From NCBI RefSeq assembly GCF_902686445.1, contig NC_062219.1, positions 109,059,160 to 109,123,159 on the forward strand: a stretch of DNA of 64,000 nt, read 5' to 3'. The notes under the pieces are model-generated. The model did not search any database and had not been told where the DNA came from. It saw only the letters and a program-made list of their open reading frames with translations. Positions 43,733 through 55,095 of the stretch are shown here, piece after piece. The position numbers were made by a program, and so were the translations under genes. Each line of letters begins with the position of its first letter. Within the stretch, counting starts at the first letter, position 1. Source of the stretch: Sciurus carolinensis (taxonomy: Eukaryota > Chordata > Mammalia > Rodentia > Sciuridae).

Positions 43733-43734
<2 letters not shown>
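43385..43734. other. No gene or assignable repeat seen
   Basis: Ordinary sequence between the tandem duplication and the T tract. Confidence 0.5.

Positions 43735-43784
<50 letters not shown>
43735..43784. repeat. T homopolymer, 50 bases
   Basis: Fifty uninterrupted T between GCATGCCAGGCAC and AGGGAGACAGC. It lacks a recognisable SINE body. The true length is unreliable in any assembly. Confidence 0.95.
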
Positions 43785-43786
<2 letters not shown>

Positions 43787-43879
43787 GGAGACAGCAACTG
43801 CATTCAAATAAGTGGTGAAGCTTCTATAGGAAAACTTCCAAGAATCTGTGCAACCTTCACGGTATTTGAAGAGGTAGAG

Positions 43880-44120
43880 AAAAGGATGCTGGAGAAGTAA
43901 CCAACTTTATAAAGCACTCATTTTGTGTCAAGCACAATGCTACATTTTTATGTGTCCAAATATTGTAAGATTAATCATCATTTCCATTTACAAGTAAGGC
44001 TGAGAAGTGGTCATATGACATGTCCAAGGTCATACAGCTAATGAACTGCAGAGGTAGGATGTGAAAGAAGTTCTACTAAACTTTAAAACTCAGGTCTTCA
44101 TTTGTTAACCTGTTGTCCTA
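43880..44120 (-). mobile_element. MIR SINE relic
   Basis: AGCACTCATTTTGTGTCAAG, ATCATTTCCATTTACAAGTA, ATGTCCAAGGTCATACAGCT, GCAGAGGTAGGATGTGAAAG: a well-kept reverse-complement MIR core. Confidence 0.88.
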
Positions 44121-45384
44121 AAGCATCACAGTTACAGATTGGTATCCCCCAAAATCTCTGATCTATCTACTAGGATACCATGTTTCTCTGGGTTTTGATA
44201 CTATGCACATACTAAATATGACCAGGAAATATTAGGTTAGTTTCCTGAGAAAGTCAGGGAGATGTGGAACCAGTGGCCAGAAGGAGAGGAACATCCTAAG
44301 ACATGAAAAGCAGCATGAACCATGGTTTGGGGGTTTCCTAATATTATTTGGGGGAAGATACTCTATTTATAAGTGCTAATAAGGTCTGTGGTTAGAATTC
44401 ACCAGCATAAATTATTCACTGGGAACTGCCAAAGATTTTTCCCTCCCTGCAGGGTGAACAGCTGGCATTCTGCCCTGCAGGCCTTAATGTCTTGGTTTTT
44501 TGAAGATCAGCGCCCTCTGGAGGTTAAAGTTAGAAAAGCAAAAGTATGAGAAAAAGGGACAAAAGCATGTTCTGCCCTTGTTCCTTCTTATTGAAGTTCT
44601 TGCCTCCAAGTACATTAAAGACAAAGACTGGGGAAAATATTTTTTCTAGGGTGATCTTACATATGAACTGTCATGAAAACACTGGCTAGTGGTGAAGAAA
44701 CCAACTTTTTCCTCAAACCCAACTCTGAGATGCTGTTTTTTTTTTTTTTTCCCCCAGGGTGCATCTTCTGGTTTTCTTGGTCCTGTTTGGCTCAAGCTAA
44801 AGGGGCCTCAGCAACAATCCTTCACCAGGGGGAAGAACTCTGTCCCTTGACCAGTAATAGAAAGAGCTGTTTTAGGTAAGAGGCGGGAGCAAGGACCCAA
44901 AGTGATGGCACAATTGCACCGAGAAAGCCTAGTGATCTGGTGCCTGTGGTTAGTGTTGAGGGGCAGGAGTGGGTTCCCAATCTCAAAATCTCATTCTTTT
45001 TCTTCCCAACAAGAGTGATTTAGGAAGCTCAGATGTACTATTAAGTCTAGAAGACTTTGCTGCTAGGGGGCCCTGACTTGAACATCTGCTTGGTTGACTG
45101 GACTTTGATTTTGTCCCTGTATCTCAATTACTATTTTGTAGCCAAAATTCTGATGCCTAGATCTTTGCTTTTTTCCTGTGGTTGAGACTTTGACTTGGTA
45201 ACTGAAGCACACAGACCACCCACATCCCTCAACCCATAACATTTTTGAGCTTGTTGGTTCAACTCACAACTGCCAGCACCTGTGTCTGTTTGCTTGGTGA
45301 CTTCCCCTGGTAGCAGAAACCCACTGTGGTCACATGTATAGCAAACTGGAAGTGCCAGGGAGTTAATACACATCCCTTAGCAGC
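44121..45384. other. No gene or assignable repeat seen
   Basis: Frames of 68-80 codons without recognisable features; T/C run at 44734-44755. Confidence 0.5.
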
Positions 45385-45565
45385 TGTGGCCAATGACTGA
45401 TAGTAATTCCAACATATCATCCACAAGACATCAGTACAGTATCAGACCCAGTTCATCTATCTGTCAGATCATAGTCAAGGGAAATAATTAGCAGGATGGT
45501 TCCCTTCAGTGATCACAAACTTCAGAAGGGCAAAGACTGGGCCTCAGTGAGCATTCCAAGCTCCA
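45385..45565. repeat. Diverged direct repeat, copy 1 (unassigned family)
   Basis: GCCAATGACTGATAGTAATT, AACATATCATCCACAAG, CAGACCCAGTTCATCT and GTGATCACAAACTTCAGAAG recur collinearly in the same direction at 46460-46640 with many substitutions. The family is unknown to me. Confidence 0.75.
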
Positions 45566-45724
45566 ATTCCCATTACAGGAGACGATTCTCTGAATTTCTT
45601 TGCTGTGTTACTGGGCATGATGAAATAGCATTCAGCCTGACCAGATCTATATTTGTTGGGTACAAAAAACTGTTTAGTTTCTTCCTGTCAATCCTAGCAC
45701 CTCAGAACATGTTTTATATTAATT

Positions 45725-46225
45725 ATCTCTTGATGTATAACAAATGACTCCAAATTTAGTGGCTTAACATAATGGTCATTAGTATTGCTCACAATTACTA
45801 TTGGTAAGGAATTCAAGAGTGGCTTTTCTGGGTGGTAGCTCAGGGTCTCTTCTCAGATCTTAGTTGAATGATACCCAGGGCTCCGGTCATTGAAAGGCAT
45901 GGTTGAAGCTTAGGAGCCACTCCCAAGGTTGTTTACTCACAGGCCTGGCTATAGGCAAGTGACTCTAGTGAGTCTCTCTGCAAAGCTGCTGAGTGCCCCC
46001 ATGACAAGATGGCTCCCTTCCCCAAGAGTGAGCAATCCAGGAGTCAAGATAGAACTGCAGTGCCTTTTCTGACCTAGCCTCAGAAAGCATGGTTACCATT
46101 TGTTCTGTGTTCTATTTGTCACTCACACCAGTCCTGATGCAGTATAGGAGAAGACTGCACAAGGGTATGAACACCAGAAGTGAGGGTCACCAAGAGTCAT
46201 CTTGGAGACTGGCTACCATGGAGTT
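45725..46225 (-). mobile_element. Old MLT1-type MaLR LTR
   Basis: Minus-strand landmarks: GTATAACAAATGACTCCAAA, TTTAGTGGCTTAACATAATG, AAGGAATTCAAGAGTGGCTT, GGTAGCTCAGGGTCTCTTCT, GACCTAGCCTCAGAAAGCAT, GACTGCACAAGGGTATGAAC, CATCTTGGAGACTGGCTACC. More diverged than the other MaLR LTRs here. Confidence 0.8.
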
Positions 46226-46459
46226 CTAGGAAAAGTATATTCCATAAAAGGTGAAAAACATATGGAACAACAACAGAGATTCAAATTACATTGGAAAGCT
46301 CCTGTAGACTGGATTACCAAAAACGTTTAAAACTTTTTTCTTATTCAGAAATTTCCCATAATGCTGTTTGCCACAATGGGCAATATATGTATCTTTTTGT
46401 CAGACATTCTATAACCTACAGTGAAACTTTGCCTTGATATAGAGGCAAAGTTCTGGCAG

Positions 46460-46640
46460 CCTTCAGCCAATGACTGGTAGTAAATCTAATATATCATCTA
46501 CAGAGTACAAATACACCAGACCCAGTATATCTGCAACATCATATGCAGAGGCAATACTTAGTAGGTTTGTTCCTTAGAATGATCACAAGTCTCATAAAAG
46601 CAAACTTTATGATAAAGACATGGAAATGCCTTAGAAATAA
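46460..46640. repeat. Diverged direct repeat, copy 2 (unassigned family)
   Basis: Pairs with 45385-45565: GCCAATGACTGGTAGTAAAT, ATATATCATCTACAGAG, CAGACCCAGTATATCT, ATGATCACAAGTCTCATAAA. The copies lie about 1.07 kb apart, one on each side of the old MLT1 LTR. Confidence 0.75.
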
Positions 46641-47360
46641 GCATATTGGCTTGCATTTCAGCAACACGAAGGGCTTTGCTTTTGATGAGGGCTCTCAGTC
46701 AGCTCTTGGTTGGTTGGTTCTCTTCTAAAACTCTAAAATCCATTACGTTAATTCTCAGAGATATTAAGTCAGAACCTTGAACCCAAGAATCTGACCAGAA
46801 CATGGTCTGAGAACTTCTACCTGCAGGCATTTTCTGGGCCAGGCAGTGACTGCACAGTGGGGCCCTTTGTTGTGCTCTGGGCAGAGGGATTCCACTGGTC
46901 TGACTGCTTCAGGGCTCACTTCCTGGAAGAAGAAGGTTCTATTACTGATGGACGGGGCTTTCCAAAACAAACAGGCTTTTCCTCCTGTCTTCAAGCTCCA
47001 GTCTCTGAGCTGAATCCCAAATGCAGGAGAACAGATGTCACCCATGAACGCTTTATAAAGTCCTATTCAATACTGCTCTTAAGGAACTTTTACATTCATT
47101 AAGTTCCTGTTTCCAAAGGTTAATTTCCCAGAAATGAAAAGAAAAAAAGAAAAGAAACTGAGTGGGCAGCATTGGAAGAAAACAGAGAAAATTAAATGAC
47201 AGCAATTGGTAGGGCTTACTGAGCAGATGTGGACATAACCTGGAACCACTTATGTTATGGAAGAAGTCCTTTCAGCCATTCAAAAATGAATAAATAAATA
47301 ATAATGCTTATGGTATATTTGCTTTCTGCAGAAGATGTTGAAATATGCTACATTGTAGTT
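46641..47360. other. No gene or assignable repeat seen
   Basis: Overlapping 81- and 93-codon frames on opposite strands without recognisable features. Confidence 0.5.
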
Positions 47361-47364
47361 ATCT

Positions 47365-47625
47365 CCAAACCTCCTGAGTCAATGTTGTTTCTGCCCCACA
47401 CCCAACTAACATGGAAAACCCTCTATTTTTCCCTATCCTACTTTATTAATATTTTTTCATAGAGCTTATCACTATCTGGTGTTATATCTCATGTCTATAT
47501 ATTTGTTTATTTCCTTATTGTCTATTTGTGCATCTGAAAAACAAGCCCTGTGAACACAGGCATTTTACTATTATGCTCTTTGCCACATTCCCAGAGCCCA
47601 GTAAATACTCCATAAATAATTGTGG
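47365..47625 (+). mobile_element. L2 relic
   Basis: ATAGAGCTTATCACTATCTG, TTTATTTCCTTATTGTCTAT, AAGCCCTGTGAACACAGGCA, ATTCCCAGAGCCCAGTAAAT follow the L2 3' order (cttatcac, tttacttgtctgtc, gggcaggga, 'agcgcctag..cagtgcc'). Confidence 0.6.
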
Positions 47626-48215
47626 AAAGACAACTTTTGCATCAAGTGAGCTGTGTCAGGTCATTTGAGTCCACATTTGATTCATTTTTCCTCTTGCTGT
47701 GCTGCCTCTCTGCTTCTGCGTCAAGAGTCAAAAGCCCAGATTTTAGAAAAATGAAGAACCAAGTTGCAAAGCAGGATAGCAGCACCTATCAGTTGAGAAT
47801 TCAGGTTTTCTGACATTTGGTTCATCAGCCGGTTTCTGCTGTCATAGGATGCGAAGTTCATGGTGAGGTTTGAGACTGCTCTTTCCTCTTCCTGCTTTGT
47901 CTACCTGGCTGGTTGGGCTCTTGGTTCATGGATCTTTAAATGCAGTGTGTATCTCAGCATTGTGACCTGACTTACCCCACATTGCACGTTTGTTATCAAC
48001 ATGATCTCAAAGGCATAGCTTGGAAGCAGTTACACGTGACTACTGTGACTTCTCAGATGCTTCTATCTAAGTTGCTACCTGGGCAGAGCTTATGTCTAAA
48101 GCTCTGAGCAAGCATCTGAATCAGCACAGGGAGAAAGTTCCGTGGAAGAGCAGGAGAGACTTTGTCTCATTTATGTGTTTCCAGTATCATTTGATGATTC
48201 CTTATCCATATCCAT
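47626..48215. other. No gene or assignable repeat seen
   Basis: One 63-codon frame with no features of note; otherwise ordinary sequence. Confidence 0.5.
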
Positions 48216-48218
48216 TAT

Positions 48219-48651
48219 GTTAGTCAGCTTTTCTTGCTGCTGTGACTAAAGGACCTGACCAGAACAACTGTAGAGGAGGAAAGGTTTATTTGAGGGTTCA
48301 CAGTTTCAGAGTCTCAATCCGTAGACAGCAGGCTCCATTCCTTGGGGCTCAAGGTGAGGCAGGACATCATGGTGGAATAGTGTGGCAGAGGGAAGCAGCT
48401 CACATGAGGACCAGGCAGCAGAGAGAAAAACTCCACTGGCTAGATACAAATGTATACCCCCAAGCCACACCCAGTTCCCACCTCCTCCAGCCACACCATA
48501 CCACTTCAGTTAACACTCAGTTAATCCCTCTCAGGGGATTAATTCACTGATTGGATTCACACTCTTACAACCCAATCATTTCTTCTCTGAACCTTCTTGC
48601 ATTGTCTCACACGTGAGCTTTTGGGGAACACCTCACATCCGAACCAAAACA
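48219..48651 (-). mobile_element. Solo MaLR-type LTR (MT-like squirrel family), copy 3
   Basis: 433 bp, TG...CA ends (TGTTAGTCAGC to CCAAAACA). The best-preserved copy: TTCTTGCTGCTGTGACTAAA, GACCTGACCAGAACAACTGT, GGTTTATTTGAGGGTTCACA, CCAATCATTTCTTCTCTGAA, GCATTGTCTCACACGTGAGC. Read on the minus strand it ends like rodent MaLR LTRs, with AATAAACC as poly-A signal. Confidence 0.9.
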
Positions 48652-48654
48652 TTG

Positions 48655-49295
48655 TTTTACTAGTCAAGCTGAACCCTCACCACCTGGTTTTCTCTCTCCA
48701 TCTCTCTATTCTTTTTCCCTCTTGAGAACTGAAAGTAGCTGTCAGGTTTCAACACTCCCAGTGAACACCCAGGAGCTTTGGTTGCTAAGTTGGGGAAGCT
48801 ACAGCAATGACTCCCTTATGGTTATTAGCTTATGGAGCCAAGAAAAACCAAAATACATCAGATGAAAGTTGACACAAGCAAACAGACTGGTCCAGATTGT
48901 ATCCCTGAAGCAGCTTGTCAGAGGGGTCTGGAGCTACTGAGCAGAAACACATGTTTATACCTAAATGACTCAATTCAGTGTGTTCCTCCTGAGAACAGTG
49001 TTGGAACCCTTGTGCCCTGAGGTGTCTATGGTGGATCACCACCCTGGACCCTCCTTGCTTATACTTCCTCTGTGAACCTTGTTTCCAAATCCTCCTTTGC
49101 TTGGCCCTGCAGGGTATACAAAAACAGCACTGTCTGAAAAACTACCTCTCAACTACAGCAATTAGGCAGAAAATAAATGAAGGGTTTTTTTCTGTCTCCT
49201 GAATCCATTTGATCAAGTGACTGCACGGTGTAAATTGTCCTAATAATTTGTCATATTTCCTGTAAGTTTTTCCTCTGGGGAGATAGTAAAGTTTT
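48655..49295. other. No gene or assignable repeat seen
   Basis: Two overlapping frames (62 and 70 codons) on opposite strands near 48830-49040; nothing recognisable. Confidence 0.5.
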
Positions 49296-49299
49296 CCCT

Positions 49300-49755
49300 T
49301 GAATCTAGGGGAAGAATTTAGGCCTTGCAATTCAAGTTCAAATCCCAGATCTGGCTGGGTGTGGTGGCGCACACCTATAATCCCAGTTGCTGAGGCATTA
49401 GGAGCGCAAGTTCAAAGCCAATCTCAGCAACTCAGTGAAGTCCTAAGAAATTAGGGAGACCCTGTCCTAGAATAAAAAATAAAAAAAAGCACTGGGGATA
49501 TGACTCAGTGGTTAAGTGCCTGTAAGTTTAATCTCTGGTACAAAAAAAAATGAATCTGGCATTTACTGACTTTTTTGAAGCTCCGAGTGAGTTCACTACC
49601 TTTCCAAAATCTCCTTTATACTGTTCATCAGTAAATCAGGCACAGAAACAGCTACCTTTCAGGCCTGTGGTTAAATCTGAATAATGTGAGCATAGCAGCA
49701 GACAGTGCCTGCCATGTAGCAGGTTCTTCATACATGAAAGCGAGTCACTGTTATT
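49300..49755 (+). mobile_element. MIR SINE relic, split by a B1-ID SINE
   Basis: GGCCTTGCAATTCAAGTTCA, AATCCCAGATCTGGC [insert] ATTTACTGACTTTTTTGAAG, CTGTTCATCAGTAAATCAGG, GCCTGCCATGTAGCAGGTTC: sense MIR. Confidence 0.8.
49354..49553 (+). mobile_element. B1-ID dimeric SINE (MEN-type)
   Basis: GCTGGGTGTGGTGGCGCACA, CCTATAATCCCAGTTGCTGA, then the ID half AGCACTGGGGATATGACTCA, GTGGTTAAGTGCC, with an A tail. Short duplication ATCTGGC on both sides. Confidence 0.9.
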
Positions 49756-49845
49756 TGTTAAGTGTCTATCATGTGGGTCAAGACCAGTGCAGCCGCAATG
49801 AAAGGCAATGGAGAGGAACCTGGTGGAAATCTTTGCCACTGCTGA

Positions 49846-49900
49846 TATATATATATTATATCTATATATTATATATATATATAGATATAATATATATATA
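49846..49900. repeat. Perfect AT palindrome with 23-bp arms
   Basis: Arm 49846-49868 (TATATATATATTATATCTAT + ATA) and arm 49878-49900 are exact reverse complements with a 9-nt loop. The arms are not pure (TA)n: they include ATCT/AGAT. A T20 run follows at 49902-49921. Confidence 0.95.
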
Positions 49901-50064
49901 ATTTTTTTTTTTTTTTTTTTTACTTTGGCAAGTTAACCAAGTTAGCTTTTGTATCTTAAAAAATCAGGGAAAATACCATTCTACTCACCTAAAGACCAAC
50001 AAATTAGTATTTTGGAAACTTGCTATACTGAGCTTTCCTTGAAACATAACTTGACTTCTTGTAA

Positions 50065-50220
50065 CCGTGGGTTGTTGCTCACACGTTTTACAAATAAACA
50101 AAATGAACCCCAGAAAAGTTAAAAAATTTGACTGAAATCATAAGACTAGGGAGTGGCAGGGCTGGAATGGTGCCTGGATTTTCAAGCATTTGTTCACAGT
50201 TCATTTACTAAATGAAATAT
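50065..50220 (-). mobile_element. MIR SINE relic
   Basis: GTTTTACAAATAAACAAAAT, CTGAAATCATAAGACTAGGG, AGTGGCAGGGCTGGAATGGT: reverse-complement MIR with a good 'gtggcagagccggga' match. Confidence 0.8.
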
Positions 50221-51020
50221 GGTATTAAAACTTAGTAAACATTGCTTTTATTATTGTTATTTTTGTGCAGTGCTAATTACGTTTTAAATATAGGTCTATG
50301 ATTGGGATACAAGGAAAACCATAAATAATCTCTGACATTAAAGGACTGAAAATCTATTAGGGATCCTGTGTTCTTTTGCACATCAAAATTGCCTTCCAAA
50401 AATAGAAGTAATGTTCTGATTAAAATAGAAAGAAAAAAAAAAAAGATGAGTATTTCATTTGAGAAGAATAAGGAAGGCAGAGGAAGACCCCAAAGTGTTG
50501 GGTAAGTAAATGAAATAATGACAATAAAGGGAGATTGGAAAATAAAAATTGTACTTGAGATGAGAAGCATTGTTATTATTCCTTGGTTGATGTTGTCATA
50601 TCACTGCTGTATCTATGGTGCCATTATCCTTTTCAAGAGAAGACTGAGAGGACACACACTTCAAGGCAGATGCTGAAGGTGGTGAATAGGGAATAGAATA
50701 AGAGCCATAAGAGCCATAGGAATTCAGAGAAGGGAGTTCCTAAAAAGAAGATTCCTAGATTAAAACAAAGGACCCTGAAGGTGATTCCTCTCTACAGATT
50801 CCAAGTGCAGAACTGATGATTCCATAGAAATGCCAGGGTCCTTAGGTCACTTATCTGGTCTACCTCAGAAGCATGGAACGGGAGTGGGGGAGGCGGGGGT
50901 GGTGGATGAGAAAAGCACTTACCAGTGTTATCTCTACAGACAAGTCAAATAGAGTCCACTGCTACATTCAGAGTCAGGCAGGAACGGTGAGATGGACTAG
51001 ATATTCCAAAGTTTTGTGAA
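50221..51020. other. No gene or assignable repeat seen
   Basis: A 97-codon minus-strand frame (50277-50570) is phenylalanine- and isoleucine-rich from AT-rich DNA and not credible. Confidence 0.5.
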
Positions 51021-51024
51021 TGGA

Positions 51025-51215
51025 AGTGGGAAGAAACTAGGGTTTAGGACCAGACAGATTGAGTTTGAAATTTATTTTCTCCCTTTATTAACAATGAAAT
51101 TTTAGGCTAATTATATTGAAACTTTTTGAGCCTCATTTTTCTTATCTGTAAGAAGAGGATGAGAGCAAAGCACCAATGATATTATTGAGGTTGGTATGGG
51201 GAAGAAGTGAAACAG
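51025..51215 (+). mobile_element. MIR SINE relic
   Basis: GGTTTAGGACCAGACAGATT, TGAGTTTGAAATTTATTTTC, TGAGCCTCATTTTTCTTATC, TGTAAGAAGAGGATGAGAG: sense MIR. Confidence 0.8.
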
Positions 51216-51880
51216 AAGCAAGAATGCAGCTTAGTTTAGAACAGGGTGTCTTCTCACCCATTTCTTTCTGTCGTGTTAATGAGTTTAACCCCTTCTTTTC
51301 CAGACTAAACCCAATGAGGAGTTTATGTTTGCAAGCAAAAAGGAAGGGAAGATTTTATTGTCTCTTTTCTGGAATGAAAATAACACCTCTTTCCAAGTCA
51401 GATATGGTGGACTTTATCTTTGTATTTTCAGTAACTGTCACAGTCCCTAGTCCTTAGAAGCCCTTCCAAAAATATTTACTAAACTGAAAACCTGAACCAA
51501 GTTGTTAATGAAGCTTCAATTTTTCCCCCACCTACCCTATCCCATTTGCACATAAGAAGAAACATCTAACAACTTGATTTGAGAGAGTTCTGCTTCCCAT
51601 CAGCTCAAGTAACTCCTGTTGAGTCAACTCTCATGAAAATAAGACCATAAACTGGGGACAAATATTTTTAAAACTAATTACCTAAAAGCACTAGAGAGTG
51701 AAGAAAAGTACACAGTTACTAGAAGAGGGTCGATTTGTGGACAAAGTGAATAGCACTGGGTATGTTTTTCTTTTTCTTTTTTTTAAAAATTGTTTGCAGT
51801 TTCCAATCTGTACCCTCCAGGGTGAATTAAAGAAGTGGAAAATGGCATCTTACTAACCTGAGAGTCAAAAGACAGAATTC
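51216..51880. other. No gene seen
   Basis: A 93-codon plus-strand frame (51176-51457) starts inside the MIR and is not credible. Confidence 0.5.
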
Positions 51881-51884
51881 AGAA

Positions 51885-52385
51885 AGACCAAAGCTCCTGT
51901 GAAATTAGAAGAAAATCCTGAAAAGAGAGTGAAGATCCTAAATCCTATTTATAAATTGCTTGAATTTCTTTCTGATCTCTGAACCATATATAAACAACAA
52001 AACAACACACACTCTTTAGAGGAACATAACAGAATCCAAAGTTTCTGTAACACATTTTTCACAATGTCTGGAATATAATCCAAAATTAATTAATATATGA
52101 AGAAACAATAAGACATAATCTGTACATAAGAAAAAGCAAACACAATAACATAATTGTATGGGATTTATAATGTATATGGATGTAATACATGTTAGAACTA
52201 TAGCCTAAATGACAGGTTTTTTTTTTTTAAATTTAAAATGAGATAGTACAATATTAATTCAAAATTGGCTGTTAAAAAATAAGAATGCATACTATAACCC
52301 CGAGAGCAAACACTAAAAATAATGTGCAAATAAATATGACTAACAAGTTAAAAAAGAAATTAAAATGGAATATTATCTGAATTTT
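51885..52385 (+). mobile_element. Old L1M relic with internal deletion
   Basis: First part is L1M 5' region (CATAACAGAATCCAAAGTTT, CACAATGTCTGGAATATAAT, CCAAAATTAATTAATATATG). From about 52195 it jumps to the inter-ORF region (GTACAATATTAATTCAAAAT, CATACTATAACCCCGAGAGC, AACACTAAAAATAATGTGCA). ORF1 appears to be deleted between them. Confidence 0.6.
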
Positions 52386-53335
52386 ATTCAGTTAATGTCT
52401 TTTAGATATGCTGCTACTGCAGATTTTTAGGTCCACCCCAAATCTTTCTCAGTTTATAACCACAGAATAAAAAGATAGCAAAATCCAGATGTGAGCATCC
52501 TCAAAGTTTCCCTAGAGACAACACCCCTCCAGCCCTAAAAAGAACAACAAGGAAAGAAATAGAATTCAGGAGGGACATCCCAAATTTAGGGACAGGAACA
52601 AGACTAAGGGCACGTAAACAAAAAGTTCAGAGTTACTGAAGCAAGAGGATTGGCAATGCATAAGAAACTCATAGTTTTAGTCTGCTTCCTGCAGCTGTTT
52701 TCCCTAGGTCTTAGGGAAGGCCAGTAAGGCTGAAAAGGAGGTGAAGGCCAGCCCCAACCAACTGCTACCAGCACTTTGAACTAATTTGGGTAAACAAGTG
52801 GCTAAGAATTTTGCTAACTGCACTTCCAAGATACTGCAGGAAGGAAAACAGCAAAACATTATTGTTGTCCTTCTTTCAACCTAGTGTTTTTGCACCTGTA
52901 CTGGTGTGTCACAAAGCCGGGGAAGTTGCATAACCTGGTTGCAACCAATCCCGGAGTTTATTCACATACTCCCTTGGGATACAGTTTCCAAGTCAGTTGT
53001 GTATTTCAAAATTAATAGTTATAAGGGCATGAAGGTGCCTGAGAAGTTCATACTATGATAGCCACAAATTCACACTATTTTTGTTTAGACAAGGAATTGC
53101 AAAGACTGAAGAATTTTAGTGATACAAAACCAAATGTAAGCATATGGGAAATTCCTTCACATGGTTTTCTGGAATCTACATGTGTAACTCAATCCTAAAG
53201 GTAACCAAGACTTGCCCAGTTATGATTCAACACTGTCCAGAGAACATATCCCTTACCCAAGGGATTATGATTTGAGAAAGACTTTCTTATTTGGAGCTGG
53301 GTTTGGGGAAAGGGTTGAGATAAGTAATAGAACAA
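52386..53335. other. No gene or assignable repeat seen
   Basis: No frame above 60 codons and no repeat family that I can place. Confidence 0.45.
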
Positions 53336-53339
53336 CAGT

Positions 53340-53650
53340 GTAATTTCAGGATTCTTTTTAATGTTTACTGATTTATTTAAAATAATGTTTCAGAGGACAG
53401 AGATGAAGAGCTGAGAGGTGATCTGTGGGGAAGAGAGCATAGAAGCTTTTATGCCTTTTCTGGTCATGTCATCCTCAAGAAACCTCCACACGTTCAGTTG
53501 TTCAGAATCTCCCTGGACCCTGTCCTTTGGGTTTTTGTGGAGACTCTATTATATATGCATGGTCGATTACATCTTTGACCATTGATGATTGATTTATCCT
53601 TCAGGAGGATGTAAGAGGTAAATATTGGCTGACTCTATGGGTTATTGTAT
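53340..53650 (-). mobile_element. Possible ERVL-type LTR relic
   Basis: TCAAGAAACCTCCACACGTT, CAGTTGTTCAGAATCTCCCT, GGGTTTTTGTGGAGACTCTA and GCATGGTCGATTACATCTTT resemble an old LTR I recall only loosely. The orientation is a guess. Confidence 0.3.
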
Positions 53651-53994
53651 CTTTGGGTTCTACAAATGAGGAGAGTGAGACAAAAAATTTAAGGGCACTC
53701 CAAAAACCTCAGGAATCAAGAGACACATTGCCATGTAATATGTAAAAATCAATTCTTGTAAAAATGCATGATAAATGAAATATCAGAATTTTATATAAAG
53801 GCAAGCTGTTTTTCTTTGTTTATAGTATGACCCTGTGTTGTATGGCAAGGTAGTCCATTTTCTATCAGCTCTTGGTGGCTAGATCTGTGCCACCATCTCA
53901 TCCTCTTGGGTGTGTGTGTGAGGGTTGATAATGGTGAGATTGACAGTCAACAAATTGAGAATCATAGGGGTTTGTACCTAGACATGTTTTTGTT

Positions 53995-54222
53995 ATTTTG
54001 GCTTTTTTTTTTTCTTATTTTTTTTGTATTGGGGATTGAGCACTAAACCATTGAGCCACATCCCCAGTCCCTTTTTTGTATTTTATTTAGAGACAAGGTC
54101 TTGCTGAGTTCCTCAGGGCCTTGCTGAATTGCTGAGGCTGATTTTGAATTCATGATCCTCCTGACTCAGACTCCCAAGCTGCTGGGATTACAGATGTGCA
54201 CTGCCACACATGACTGGCTTTT
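53995..54222 (-). mobile_element. B1-ID dimeric SINE (MEN-type)
   Basis: Minus-strand dimer: T-rich tail, GTATTGGGGATTGAGCACTA, CATTGAGCCACATCCCCAGT, then AGAGACAAGGTCTTGCTGAG, GGATTACAGATGTGCACTGC. Flanked by TGGCTTTTT copies. Confidence 0.92.
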
Positions 54223-54765
54223 TGTTTTAATTGTACAATTTTTACTAGTGTTTCCACTTGACTCAAAATATGGGAGGACGTGTTGGTAAGTGTGGGGTGC
54301 ACACTACTCCTCTGCCTCAGGCTCCAACAGAGCTCACTTGGCCCTGAGTTGAGCAGGACATGCTGGGACTGTGACAGACTAGTGAAAAGTCAGAACACCT
54401 GTGTTGAAGCTTGGCTTGACAGAGGGCTTTGGAGACTTCAGGATGAGTTGATCCTCATCTGAGGGTTTAGGGAATAGGTGGCTGAAAACTCCCAAGGGTA
54501 AAGGCTAGGAACAAAGAAGACAGGGGGACTTGGTGGAGTAATGGAGCCCAGATAATGAAGCAAGCTGCAGCTGATTTGTCCCCTGCTAACCCTAATCTGG
54601 TCCCTGACCTCCCATGGGACCCTGGACACAGTACATTCTTTCTTAGCTTCAATTTCCATACCAGTAAAATGAAATGGTTCTCAGTCTTCTTTTATCTGGG
54701 AGCTCTTTCCAAATAAATTTTATGTAGATGGCATAGACAGAGAAGAGTAATCCATTTGAACTTGG
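54223..54765. other. No gene or assignable repeat seen
   Basis: Overlapping frames of 60-73 codons on both strands, none recognisable. Confidence 0.5.
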
Positions 54766-54768
54766 GGT

Positions 54769-55095
54769 GTGCTATGGTCCAGATATTTGTGCTTCCCAAA
54801 ATCCATGTGTTGAAATCCTCCTGACAAGGCAATGATTTTAGATGGAGGGGTCTTTGGGAAATGATTATATCACAGGATAGAGCCCACATGAATAGGATTA
54901 GAGCCCTTACAGAAGAGGCCTGAGACCCCCTTGTCCCTTCAACCATATGAAGATACAGCAGGAAGATGCTGTGAACTAGAACTGGACATAGAATCTACTT
55001 TGACCTTGGACTTTTCAGCCTCCAGATCTGTAAGAAAAAAATGTCTATTTCTAAGCTATCCAGGGGTGCTTCGTTACAGCAGCCTGAATGGATTA
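54769..55095 (+). mobile_element. MaLR LTR (MST/MLT1 type)
   Basis: GTGCTATGGTCCAGATATTT, AATCCATGTGTTGAAATCCT, GGGTCTTTGGGAAATGATTA, AGGATTAGAGCCCTTACAGA, TTTCAGCCTCCAGATCTGTA, CGTTACAGCAGCCTGAATGG: the sense MaLR order from start to end. Confidence 0.87.

Noticed and set aside
45385..46640. The direct repeat as the two LTRs of one provirus
   Set aside because: The interval holds a separate MLT1 LTR and no retroviral coding relics, and the repeats lack TG...CA ends.
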